This document shows, piece after piece, positions 23,195-33,930 of a stretch of 64,000 nt of DNA (its first letter is position 1; each line of letters begins with the position of its first letter). The notes below the pieces were generated by a model. The model was not told the DNA's origin. It was given only the letters and a program-made list of their open reading frames with translations, and searched no databases. Source of the stretch: Chara braunii. Taxonomy: Eukaryota; Streptophyta; Charophyceae; Charales; Characeae. The stretch lies in the NCBI GenBank assembly GCA_003427395.1, contig BFEA01000010.1:3390632-3454631 (forward strand). Direction: 5' to 3'. Made by a program: the position numbers and the translations under genes.

Positions 23195-23890
23195 TAAGCT
23201 TGGCTAAGAGGTACATTTCTCCAACAGAAATTGATTACGAGGCAGTCACTGAGCCATCCGAGTTTCGGCATCTCAGACGAGGGATCTTCTCTCAACCATA
23301 TCTTCTTACTCTATGAGAGGAGTTTTGTGTTTTGGTTGACTTCCGTATCATGGGACTTGGATGAAAGTGTTCGGAGTTTGCAGGCTTCAAGTGGCCCTAC
23401 ATTTCAGAGGCCGCGAAATCAGAGTGTACAGGGACGTGGCTAAAGGCACAGGAAACACACAACAAAATGAGAGATTGAGTGTATGATCCAGAGGGATGTG
23501 ACTGTGTGGTCTGATGATCTTGTTACAATTAGGAAAATTCAGATAATTGGCAAAATTGATGCATGGTACACCTAAATTTCGTGATTAATTTTGCATAATT
23601 TTTGCTCTTCCGAATCAAAATAGAAGATTCCTAAGACTGGGGACCAGCGAAGACCACAATTGAAGGGTTTCGCTTGAAGCCAGACACGCACAACAGGAAG
23701 GGATTTGCTTTATTTAATTTATTGCAAACAAACATCAAAATCCGGCGTCACAGCCTGTTGGCTTTCTAGTCGTCTGAAGAGGCCCGACTAGAAGAAGTGC
23801 GACAATGTTCATGCATTTGGAAGCACTTAGGTAGTTAAAGACCAATGTATGTGACGACGTCAACAATCCATAATGCCTCCATACACCAGG

Positions 23891-23892
<2 letters not shown>
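23195..23892. other. No gene recognised
   Basis: Anonymous sequence between the small frame and the CT microsatellite. Confidence 0.3.

Positions 23893-23973
<81 letters not shown>
23893..23973. repeat. (CT)n microsatellite
   Basis: About 40 CT units. Confidence 0.95.
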
Positions 23974-23979
<6 letters not shown>

Positions 23980-26466
23980 ATCAATCCTCATCGCTGGTTA
24001 CAAAGTCGCTATCCTCGTCTCCGTACGCAAAAAGGACAAACAACTGTCCTCAAGTTTCGTCACTGCCATTAGGGAAATGTCGATGTGCAGACAAGGTGGG
24101 AAAAAAAACAAAAAAAAGAAATAAAGAAGTGAACAACAAACTATACATAGGACGACATACACACACACATACATACACACGCAAACTCAGAGGCACACGC
24201 GCACAAGAACGTATACACACCTGTGCTGAAGTGAACTAGCGTGAAGGTGCGGGACACAACTCCAAACGCTCAAGTGCGCACCGGTGACTGAAAAAAAATG
24301 TCTTGAAATCATGGAACACACACGAAGCAGCACGCACACACGCACACACGCACGCACAAATGCTCACCGAAGAATGGTTATGGGGTCGAGGGGAATTGTA
24401 CGGCAGCAATGCCACCTCCAGTGGTAGTGCACGGTCGGGGAGCGTCGGACGCGCGACTAGCCGACGATGGTTATGTGACTGGACGAACGAAATCGTAGAG
24501 GACAGGTAGGGACTATCGACGTAAAAGGGTGTTTCCACAATCGCATATAACGACATAAAAAGATTACAAAAACGAAATTATATCACAAAATAAAGGATCA
24601 AAACGAAGAAAAAAACAAACACCACGCGAAATGTTTCATCAAATGTTCAGGGGAGGTATTCAGTTCTTACCACCACGGGAAATAATGAAAAAGGGTGGCG
24701 GTCGTCCACGCACTGGACCGGCCCGCCGTTTCAAAGGCTTTGACCGCAATCCGCGACCCTCCTGCCTCTTCAGTCTGGGCCCGACGTTCTGCACCCTGGG
24801 ACTTAGGGAGCACGGTTGGAAAGGTCGGCAAACTATTGAAAACCTGGCCCTAACTCATAGGGCCAAGGGGTTTCGACATTCAGGGGGAGTGGCGGTTTAA
24901 CCGACGTCCTCCTATACGTCCTCCTATACCTACGACTAACTCCTAGGTTTGAAACTGTTCCCAATCCATTGCACATCGTCCCAATCTCCAAACATTTGTC
25001 TAGGTATTCCCCAGATCTAAGCTAGCGGCTTAAAGTGGCGAAAATAGTCCCAGTTTGTCAATGTGCGAAAACTCACCGCCAGAACCACTTGCATCCGTCA
25101 AAAATTGCGAAATATGAGTCCCTGGTACCAACGTCTCCCTTCCCCACGCTCCTTCCCTTAGAGGTGGACCCCACTGCCAGGCGGAAGCTTTCCAGGGGGA
25201 TCCGTAGGACCCCATTGCAGGACAAATTTTCACCAGTTCCGTTGGTGCCGGTTACCCGATAGGGAAAACTTTCGCTATATCGAAACTTCACATCCGCGTG
25301 TCTTTGTTCTCACCCAATCCCTGACTCTCCTTTCCACATGGGATGGTCAAACCGAGGGAGGTGCCCCTCCCCTACCCCCTAAGAATGGCCGAACCGCAAG
25401 GGACGGGCAAAACAAAACCGAGTGAAAACGTTTGCCATGTCATATCTGAGCGTTTTCCAAAACTTTGCCGCAAAGCACTGGGGCTGGGACCCACATGCGC
25501 TGTGTAGTTGTAGTTTTCGACAGTGTGCGACATGTGGGGGGTGGGAAAATCCAGAAACCTGAACTTGCCTGCGCCTGCTTGCCCCGCCATCCTCATCGGT
25601 TGTCAACGGGCGTGGTGTGCCGTGGTTGGTGGCCAACCTCAATTCGAATCTTCCATTTTGTGGCAGTAAAATCACGGTAAAATCCCTTCATAACTTCGAA
25701 GCGGCGGTAAAATCACAGGCTTTCCACCAAAACAATCAACGCACAGGACCACGGTCGTTGTCGCTAGCACTCACACAACAGAAAAAATGAGCGAAAATTC
25801 CTTCCATTTTTCAACTTCTAGAATGTTGAAATCAACATTTGAGTATGGGGAAGGCTTCCCGTCAACTGTTTGTATCGGCACTTTACATATGTTCAACAAT
25901 GGTGCCAACCAGTTGCCAACATCGCCATCATAATTTCAACTTGTTTTCAACATTTATCCAGCGCGCACTTTACTATCGTCCAACAACATGCTTGTCATTG
26001 TGGGAGTTCGCTAGTGCGGGCCTTTGAGCCATTACAGAATGGGGCTCGTCGTTGCAAATGGTCCACACTAGCGAACTTGTGATACATTATTTCCTTGCAC
26101 GCCAAGTGTGCTTTCCTGTCCTCCACACCAAGTTGTGTCGAGCCGTCGCGATACATGTTCTCCCTAACCGCCTCAAGAAGGGGTTTTATATTGTAATCTT
26201 TGTTGCTTTTATGTTGTCTCAAGAAGGTGATCCTAACCGCCTTCCCGACAATAGATCCCTCTTCGAAATGGAAATGACAGCAGGCGGCTCCAACCAGGGC
26301 ACTCTCTGACTTGATTGCGAGGGGGGGGTAAAGCTCATACGCAGACAGTGGGGAGGTGGGAGGAGACTCGGAGTGCCGGTGTCCGTGGGCTAGTTAGGTG
26401 TCACTGGCTCCAACCTGCCGCCTTTCCCGAGGTTATCAGGTCGTTCCCCGCCAGCTGGATCCCCGT
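23974..26466. other. No gene recognised; CA-rich stretch and anonymous DNA
   Basis: CA/GCACA-rich sequence occurs at about 24158-24360. The rest is GC-balanced and non-coding. An inverted repeat is listed separately. Confidence 0.3.
26005..26077. repeat. 12-bp perfect inverted repeat, 49-bp spacer
   Basis: AGTTCGCTAGTG at 26005-26016 and its exact complement CACTAGCGAACT at 26066-26077. It could be a stem or the ends of a very small inserted element. Confidence 0.6.
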
Positions 26467-26499
26467 TGTCAGCGCGAATACCCTTACAAGGGTATCCGC
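26467..26499 (+). other. LTR terminal palindrome
   Basis: TGTCA followed by ATACCCTT-AC-AAGGGTAT, arms 8 bp, with partly complementary flanks (GCG/CGC). Copies at 2719, 38643, 45437 and 62192 keep the core while the flanking arms change, for example to CCAA/TTGG at 62192. Confidence 0.7.
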
Positions 26500-27007
26500 C
26501 CTGGTTTTTGTAAGTGACAGAAAATAAGTTGAAAGTTTAAGTATACCGCGCTAGGCGCGGTTGCGTCTGTGATTTACGTTGACCAAATGGTTGACTATAA
26601 TAGTGAGTGTGTTAGCGCGCAGGTTTAAGGCGCGCGTGATTCTTTTTTTTTTGTTATTGATCATAACGTCGGCGCGAACATCAGTCGTTCTGTCTAATGA
26701 TATTATTATCATTTTTTTTAAGAAGGAAGCAAGGATATCTTCCTTTGATTGGTACGTTTGACCGAGTCGAGCGTATGCGTACGGAGGACGACCTCAACGG
26801 CGGCGACGAAGGTGACAGTGTCACTCTAGTAGGTTTTGGCACGTGGAGTGTCGTGAGTGGCGGTCGGGGTACAACTTGGTAAGTCCGTGCAGACGCTGGG
26901 CGGTTGCGCGCACGGCTGTAGGCAGGGGAGGCCAATTTCCCTGGCCCTGAGCGCAGCGCCGCACCGCCTTATATGGTGCTCCGCGGATGTTGGTCTCACG
27001 CTTGGGC

Positions 27008-27060
27008 TTAGCCCTATAGGTTATGATACTGGGTTGGCGCGGCGGAGGTTCGAGAATCGA
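27008..27060 (+). pseudogene. tRNA-like segment 1
   Basis: TTAGCCCTATAGG resembles box A, and GGTTCGAGAATCG resembles box B about 28 nt downstream. The T stem is not paired. Confidence 0.5.
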
Positions 27061-27446
27061 GGCCAGCGGGCCTCGGCGCAGCAGCAGCGATGCAGCGTGG
27101 AGCGAAACCTGAGAGGTTGACGGCCCTGTGGGGCTATCCCCCTCGGTTTTGTTTACGGGCGTGTCGGCGGGCCCAATCCGCGGGGTGGCAAGGTGCCAGC
27201 AACCCCGCGGTTCCCCGACGTTTACACTTAGTTTATTTTATTTCCCTTTTGTTTACTGTTCTTGGTCCCTTCGTTATCGCGTCCCGTTTTGGGATGCGAC
27301 AATGCGATAGGAATGCCTGGGGGTGTGTTGTATTTGCGGGGTCGCCTGAAGTGCAATTACAAACGGTTTTCGTAGCTACGCCTGAGCCGCACCCGGCACC
27401 GTTTTGCCTAGGGCGCGGCGCCGTGGGTGTGGCTGGCACTCAAGAG

Positions 27447-27520
27447 CACAGCTCGGTGGGTACACCCCTGAACTGTTGGAATGCGGGCCAGTGTCCGACT
27501 CAAAGGGGCCGGGTGATTTC
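27447..27520 (+). pseudogene. tRNA-like segment 2, decayed
   Basis: CAGCTCGGTGGGTACACCCC aligns with the box-A part of the segment at 3474. Box B is lost. It lies 107 bp before the U6-like segment. Confidence 0.45.
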
Positions 27521-27553
27521 TCCAAGGAGCCGCGGGGCGCCGCACCAGTCGGA

Positions 27554-27650
27554 GTCCTTCGGGACATCCGTTAGAATCGGAACGATACAGAAAAGATTAG
27601 CACGGTCCCAGCGTGGGGGCGGCCCGTATAAGAGGAAGGAGGCCCGACGG
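27554..27650 (+). pseudogene. U6 snRNA-like segment
   Basis: It opens GTCCTTCGGGACATCCG, then AATCGGAACGATACAGAAAA and GATTAGCACGGTCCCAGCG. The 5' stem-loop, the ATACAGAAA version of the ACAGAGA box and the AGC triad are recognisable. The 3' third is diverged. The position relative to tRNA-like segment 2 matches the copy at 3624. Confidence 0.8.
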
Positions 27651-28039
27651 CCGAATGCTTTTGCTCAGCGGTAGCCGTCGGGCTGCGCAGTTCGGGGAGC
27701 CAACATCGGCCGTGGTAGTGGGTGATCAGACACGGGAAGAAAGCAAGGCGGGGCAGGGCGCAGCGGTGAGAGGATGAGCCAAAGAGGACCTGGCGCGAAT
27801 TGGAGCATCGCGGGTGAGGCAGCGTGATAGTGACCAAGGCAGTGAGGCACAGCGCTGCAGCGGAGTAGGGGGCGACGGGCGCTGGGGGAGACAGTGGAGA
27901 AGAGGACGCACCCGGACGGATAGCCGCGATAGGTGCATGCGGGGTAGGGGGAGGCTGGTGATGCCGGATAGGCGGGTGAGGCGCCGTGGGAGCGGGGCTG
28001 TTTGCGCGATACTGGGTGAAAACGGGCTGGGGGAGAGTG

Positions 28040-28800
28040 TAGTAGGGCGTTTTTAGATATGGCGAGTTCAATGGTACGGTTAGTTCTGTGGTTAGTTGAG
28101 TAGAATAGTGGGTTAGTGAAGAAGGGGGTGCGCTGAGATGGCTATGGTAGAAATAGAGGAAAGCGATATTTCGCTCGATTCCTAACGGAATCGAGCGAAA
28201 TAAAGTCGTAGACAGTGTTTTCGTGGCACTGCGACTTAGACTGTGGAATTAGTTCTTGCAATAGGTTAGTAGAAAGGTAGGTAGATGAGAGAAGATGGTC
28301 CGCGGTCTATGGCGGAGGGGAGGAAAAGCAGGAAGAAGAAGTTGAAAGACCACTTGATTCTTGGCGGAGTCGAGTGGGGAAGGCGCTAAAGTTGAGATTT
28401 GAGGGTAGGGCGAGTCGGATCATGCGGTTAGTTTGCGTGTTCGAATGCTGTGTAGTGAAGCAGGAGGGAGTGTGCCTGCGAGGAGGGTGTAGAGGAAGGA
28501 GGAAGATGGGTGAATGAACCTAGCGCGGATTCGCGCCAGGTGCGCCCAAGGATCGATATGGTGGAAAAACGTTCGACTTCGACCGATAGTTGATGAAGGC
28601 GGCCAGGAGAAAGGGCTAGACATGGGTTTTTAGGTATGGTGAATCCGAATCTGTCGTCGGACAGGGGTAAAAGTTAGTAACAAGAAAAGTCAGTGCGCCA
28701 GAGATATGGCCGAGTGGGGAGAGAAGCGAGGGTGAAGAAGGTCGTTCCCACCCGTTTCTGAGTGAGAACGGGCGAACCAAGGAGCAAGTCGGGGGGTTTT
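28040..28800 (+). ncRNA. Class-1 stem-loop units
   Basis: A 15-bp perfect stem at 28168-28182/28187-28201 with loop TAAC (ATTTCGCTCGATTCC pairing with its complement). An 11-bp stem at 28350-28360/28367-28377 with loop TTGGCG. A shorter stem near 28751-28772 (CCCGTTTC/GAACGGG). The apical region keeps a TTC-loop-GGA/GAA pattern while arms change. Units are separated by diverged repeat text containing GGTTAG and GCGAGTT. The other LTR head has one at 4186-4213. Confidence 0.6.
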
Positions 28801-30387
28801 GGACGCCGCGAGTTCCATGATGCGGTCGGTTTCAGCGATGAGGGAGTGGATTGGGCGGTCTATAAACTATGGGCTGCGTGGAGCTATGGAGTAGGAAGAA
28901 GAAAGGGGGACGAAGCAAACTTACCTTGCTTACCTCTGAGCAGATTCAAAGGAAAGGAGTGTGTGCATAGGGGTTTTTGGCCAGCACGAGCACGATGGCT
29001 TCAGGAGATATCGCAATAAGGCTTTTGATTTAGCAGTGCAGTAGTCTGAGGTCGCGCCCGGTATATTAGCTTTGCAAATAAGCCTGGCCATGGTGTTGGC
29101 CTGGTACCTTCGCCACTGGGAACGGCTACGCGGGGAAAAGGTGCGGAGGTAACGCTTTCGAGTGCACAGTGGCGGGAGGCGACTACCAACTCTGGTACTT
29201 ACCTACGGGCTGTAGGTTGCTTACCTCAATAGGTCGGTGGAGTAGCAAAAAAGGGAGTCAAGGAGTTGCGGAGCTATCCGTTTGACTGACCCATTGTGAC
29301 CCCATCAAAGCTCGGCAGCGAGAGGCGGCCGTAGAGTTCGGAGCTTCACCTGCGGAGCGAAGTCGCTGTCGGTTCAAGTAAGCGGAGTAATGGGGAGCAA
29401 ACTACGGTGGGTCGATGGTCAGCCCACCTCCCGTCCCACCAGCTTGAGCGGTAGCAGGCCTATCGTGTAAACTGCAGGCTGATCTGCCGATTGGTGCGTT
29501 GTTTGTTTCACAGGCCGAGCCGTCGGCGGTGGACCACAAATGGCAAGATTGCCTATGGCAAGCAGGAAGGTTCTGAGAGAGGGAGGACGAGAGGGATCTA
29601 CGTGACGGATTGGCGGCGGCCGTAGAGGTTGCGGGCTTATCCATTGGCCAGAATATTGCCTGCCTTATTAGCCCACGCATCCGGGGAGATTAGTCGAGGG
29701 AAGCTGCAGGTTACTTGTTGACCGGTAGGGGGCAGAGGTATGGTGTGAGGTGAGGGGTTGAACTACAAGGGAGGTGTTGCTGCGAGTTGGAGGCTCGTCG
29801 CGGGGGGGGGGGGGTCATTTCGGCAGTCTGACTCTGTTGACCAAGCTGACAGTTGGCCGCCGTTGCAGGGCCCTCAGGCTATTGAAGGTAACAAGGCCCT
29901 CTCCTGCGAGTCTGAGTGCGCTCTCCTTGTATCTGAGAGACTAAATACTTTTTCTTATGCCCCTCTTCCTCTAAGTCTGGTCCATTGGTTCTGAGAGGAA
30001 GGCGGCAGTCGGGATTACAACCCGTAACCCGCGTCAAGACTCTGTGGGGAGTCAGCCCACCGATTGCGGGAGCCCTGCCGGAACTCAGGAGGAGTTTTGG
30101 AGGCAGGGAACTGAAAGGTAATCATTGTTTTCCCTCTATAAGCCCAGATTATAACCCCTACTTGTATACCTTGCTATGTTTGACTGAGTATACTGCGTGT
30201 GCCCCTACTTTGACTTTCGGTTTGACCTTCGGGACACCAGTCAGACTAAGTAAAGGAATGTGTGCGCAATCTCAGTTTCAGTCTTTGTTGATTGTCTGAA
30301 GGCAGAGTGTGAACACAAGGGGTTGCATCTGGGGGAAGGGTGGGTGAAAGGTGGCTTTGCCTGAGGTTGACAGGGTCCCATGGGGTC
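28801..30387 (+). other. LTR body without genes
   Basis: Contains splice-donor-like TACCT motifs near 28922, 29203 and 29223, a G run at about 29802-29813, and the block at 29.76-30.15 kb shared with the inverted LTR portion at 13.65-14.04 kb. Confidence 0.5.
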
Positions 30388-31207
30388 AGACCAGTTTCCA
30401 TAAGATTGGCCGGTCTTACCGCTGTGGTTATTTTTTAATTTCATGGAGAGTCATACCAGTTTCATAAGATTGGACGGTCTGATTGCTCTGAATTAAGAGG
30501 GTTTGACTGTGGCTGACTTTTCAGGGGCCAAACCTGTACCATAAGATTGGAGGGTTTGGTTGTCATGTTTGATTGGGGTTTGTTCTGTTTCTTTTGTTTT
30601 TGATCGAGGAGGTCGGAGCAAGTCCATAAGATTGGACGGCTCAGCCCCTTCCTGTTTCATTCTGAGGGAGTAATTCTCGCTGAGGGGAGGACATGTCCAT
30701 AAGATTGGACGGCCTTGAACTTATGCCGAACACAATGGATCGGAGAGAAACAACCTTGCAGAGGCCCAGATATGTTCCATAAGATTGGACGGTCTGGCCC
30801 AATACCTCGCACATGCTGGAACCCAAAAGGTTAAAATTTGGCTATATTCTATACTATCCTATGTATGAACAGGCTAGCCAGGCATGGGTTCCATAAGATT
30901 GGACGGCCTGGCTATAGCTTATTATGAAATGAAGAGAGTATAACTAAGAGTATAATTGAGGGTAACCCTGGGCAGGTCGGGTCTTGTTCTAAGATGAACG
31001 GCGCAGTCCTATGCCCAGCTTTTGAACACCAAGCTTAGAGAGGTATATATAATTTTGGATATTAAACATTTCGGGGCGGCTGAGCCTTGTTCTAAGATGA
31101 ACGGCTTACTCATATGCCCAAAAGAAAGAGAGAAGTAGTTGTGCAACCTGTTCGTGTATACTCAATGGCTGAGTCAGGCAAGTTCCATAAGATTGAACGG
31201 CTTGATT
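30388..31207 (+). ncRNA. Array of about 11 stem-loops, TAAGAT hexaloop (class 2)
   Basis: Each unit reads outer arm, spacer, inner stem, TAAGAT, inner stem, (A)CGG, outer arm. Examples: AGACC/GGTCT at 30388-30392/30412-30416; CCAAACC/GGTTTGG at 30528-30534/30553-30559; TAGCCAGGC/GCCTGGCTA at 30875-30883/30906-30914. Inner stems are CCA/TGG, GTCCA/TGGAC or GTTC/GAAC. Units near 30985 and 31090 use GTTC/GAAC. Complementarity is kept while sequence changes, which is the signature of selection on, or templated duplication of, an RNA (or single-stranded DNA) fold. It matches the array at 12455-13400(-), where the loop is TAAGTT. Confidence 0.78.
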
Positions 31208-32089
31208 TTATGTCCTATGTAAGCTGGGTATAAGGGAATAAGGCATCAAGAGATTACAAACTATTGCCTGCCAAGTTGGCTTGGGGATGGTGAGAGTACT
31301 TACCTTTGTGGTTTGACATTGCATGTGGCTGAGTGAGACTACTCCTTGGTTTGAGTTTCAGGTTAACAGGTATTGCCTTAGAGGCTCGCCTCGTGCTAGA
31401 GCGATAGGAGTTGGTTCAATTTTTGCATTTCCTGAGCTAAGTTTTTTTTACTTACATCGATTTTGCATTTTCTGGGATCTTTTGTTAAACTTGGTTTTGT
31501 ATAAATTTTTGGAAGCTACTTTCTCTCCAGGGCAGTAAGAGGCGACTGCCACCACAGGTATGGACCTGTATACCACCCGCTCTGCACAGAGTGCATAAGA
31601 GGGTGTGTGGTTAGCGGTTGTCCAGCGCCGAGAGATTAACCCTCAAGGCGCGTGTCAACCGACACTTGAGTGTCGAATGCGACCCTCGAGATTAACGAGG
31701 ACCGCGCGAGTACGGGTACTACATGGTACGCCATCATCGCGACTGCTTGCGTACGTTTGCATTGCTAGTCGATATGAGTTAGCCCTGCGTCNGCGCGGTT
31801 TTATATCAAGTNTCGCGNGCGACGNCTATCCAATTTCCGTCGGNAAGTTANGGGACGGCTNCTGAAGGGACTAGGAGTGTTGTCGCGTTGTTCGATGTGT
31901 GTGCGTGCGTGTGTTTTATTTTTGTGTTTGTTAGAGTGGTGTGCGCGTGGTGTGTGGGATGCGTCCTAGTCGACGGAGGACGAGCCGCGCTTGGGACTTC
32001 AGCCCCCCCAGATGTTGGTTCGCATGCGGGTCCGATAGGCGTATTACCGCGCGTAGCCCCTATGCTACAGCGAACGAGAAACGCCCTCG

Positions 32090-32200
32090 GCTGGTCCACC
32101 TCTGCGATTGCAACCGAGTAGCTTTCGTACTGTGGACTGGTAGCTCGGCGGGGATACGCCCACCGAAGGGAGGTGACAACTCCCGTAAGGTGGAGGTAAG
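32090..32200 (+). ncRNA. Structured LTR RNA block with box-A-like motif
   Basis: GTCCAC (32094-32099) pairs with GTGGAC (32132-32137). TAGCTCGGCGGG at 32141-32152 resembles a pol III box A. CCACC (32160-32164) pairs with GGTGG (32189-32193), and inside it GGGAG (32168-32172) pairs with CTCCC (32180-32184) around GTGACAA. It lies about 300 nt (with a gap) before the LTR end, so it would be in the transcript leader upstream of the PBS. Confidence 0.65.
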
Positions 32201-32205
32201 TTGTG

Positions 32206-32295
32206 NNNNNNNNNNNNNNNNNNNNNNNNNNNNNNNNNNNNNNNNNNNNNNNNNNNNNNNNNNNNNNNNNNNNNNNNNNNNNNNNNNNNNNNNNN
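32206..32295. other. Assembly gap, 90 N
   Basis: Run of N inside the LTR. AAGTTGTG-like sequence occurs on both sides, so the true gap may be zero. Confidence 0.95.
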
Positions 32296-32484
32296 AAGTT
32301 GTGCCTCGCATAGACCCTATCCTGTCGTAGGGGCTCGCGAGAGGTATGGCTGGCGCACTCGCCCGGAGCGGCCTAAGGAAGCTCCATTTGCGCGTTTGTG
32401 ACGAGGTTGGTCCAACTCCTGTGTGACGCGGCCGAGAGGGTTCCGCGCTGCCGCGTGCGGTGTCGGACCGATGCGCCCGAAAGG

Positions 32485-32502
32485 TGGCGCCGTTGCCGGG
32501 GA
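32485..32502 (+). promoter_or_regulatory. Primer-binding site, tRNA-Asp type
   Basis: TGGCGCCGTTGCCGGGGA is complementary to the 3' end of plant tRNA-Asp including CCA. It begins 2 nt after the LTR terminus. It fixes the LTR boundary and the plus orientation of the element. Confidence 0.85.
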
Positions 32503-33930
32503 TAACGGCTGCCTACCGTTGTCCCTGGTGGAACGACATCCGGGTACTGGATTGCGAGGAAATAGGCAAAGTGAGAAGGTTGATCGAGCATCTACGGATT
32601 AATCGGTTGATGGTATTGGGTAGAGACCAAGTGAGGAGTAATTGTGCGAGCTATTTTTGTTTTGTGCAGTAAGGATGGCGCGAAGGGAATGAGTTTGACT
32701 ATGCGCCCACGTACGTTGACTATGCGTGCACGTACTTCGATTATGCACCTGCGTACCCTAACTAGTACGATGGTAGTTGGAGTTGATACCCTTTCTGACC
32801 CCGATAGTTGATGGGTTTGGGCGATGATTTGCATGTTTGACACTACTAAGGTAGAATGAGGTGGTATCAGCAAAACTAAGTGTGGATTGTGGGAGTTGGC
32901 CGTGTAAGGTGCCCATAATGGCTAAGGGAAGTTACCCGAGCGGTCAGGGATGCAATACAGCACTTTGGCTTTAGGGCGAGGCATAGAATGAGTAAAGAAG
33001 CCTACTGTGTTAGAAGCCGTTACGGGACTTCGATGAGAGTTAGGCTAGGGATATTGAGAGTCTGTACGAGTATGAATTGGGATCCTGGAATTTGGGTTCT
33101 ACGTAGTTGCTCGAGTTGTATAGCCATAAAAGTTTGAGGCTTGCTCCGCATGGTATGTTTGCAATTAGGCGTATAAGGCCGTAAAGAGATGCAGTGAGCA
33201 CCGTGGTAAGGCCCCAATAGAAAGGGCTACGAGAAGTAGTAGACTTGTATGGCGTCTGATAGTGGAGGGTATACCATGTTATTTATGGTAGACCATTGCT
33301 TTGAGCCCCTCCTAGGGTCGGACCATCCACTCGAATCTATGAGTTGGAACTAAGGACCTTAGACTAATCATCTGAGGGCACTTCTATTTGAGTTATATGT
33401 TGAACTCAGTACTATATGTCGGATACTGTCTGAGTAAGCTTGCCTAGCGTCTGATCGTGTGAGGCAATGTGCTTGGTGATTATAGTCCTTTGATAATTAT
33501 CATTGTCAGAGATATTTATATAGGTTATGTATCTTCGGTATGCATTTGAATTATCAGTCTGCCAGGATTTATGTGAGCATCTGGAGTCCAATTATTAACC
33601 TATGGGCGTTTATATGTGTTTGGATTGTTCCTCAAATAAGGGTAGAGATGTTAGAACGCGATTATTAGCATGGTAATCGAAAGCGTATGCTGGACGTTTT
33701 TTCTGTGATGGGCAGAACCCAGACCAAAGCGAAGACAACCCAGGATGCCTTATGCTAAGGAAGATCCCAGTGTGACCTTGCCTGTCAAGAAGGGAGATGG
33801 GCTTGAGATTTCCTTGCCAAGGCGTGTCAAGGAGGGATAGTATATCTCTTCCTAGTGGGGCGCATTGATAGGCAAATATATTTTCGCCTAGATCGAGTTC
33901 GGTCTCGATGATGATCAGGGATGCGCGATC
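32503..33930 (+). other. Internal leader, no gene recognised
   Basis: Follows the PBS with CGGCTGCCTACC, similar to CGGTTGCCTGCC after the PBS at 56062. Contains a short CGTACG-type periodicity near 32705-32765. Confidence 0.4.

Larger units (their letters stand above)
26467..32482 (+). mobile_element. 5' LTR, about 6.0 kb
   Basis: It starts TGTCAGCGCGAATACCC and ends ...CCCGAAA (CGACA in other copies). It is followed after GG by a tRNA-Asp PBS at 32485. Order inside: terminal palindrome, GCGC stem, tRNA-like 1, tRNA-like 2, U6-like, class-1 stem-loop units (28.0-28.9 kb), sequence with splice-donor-like motifs (28.9-29.2 kb), a block shared with the inverted LTR (from 29.76 kb), the class-2 stem-loop array (30.39-31.21 kb), a TTTTATAT tract at 31799-31806, and the structured block (32.09-32.20 kb). 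The first 0.7 kb is nearly identical to 38643-39336, as expected of an LTR pair. No coding potential. Seven isolated N bases fall at 31792-31861. Confidence 0.75.

Noticed and set aside
30388-31207. CRISPR array, because of regularly recurring motifs
   Set aside because: Spacing is irregular, the repeats are hairpins with variable arms, and the context is a eukaryotic LTR.
31660-32482. A short (about 820-bp) LTR starting at the GACACTTGAGTGTC palindrome
   Set aside because: Homology between LTR copies continues well upstream of it, and sites ending in a PBS share that upstream text, so the LTR must be longer. It remains the main alternative.
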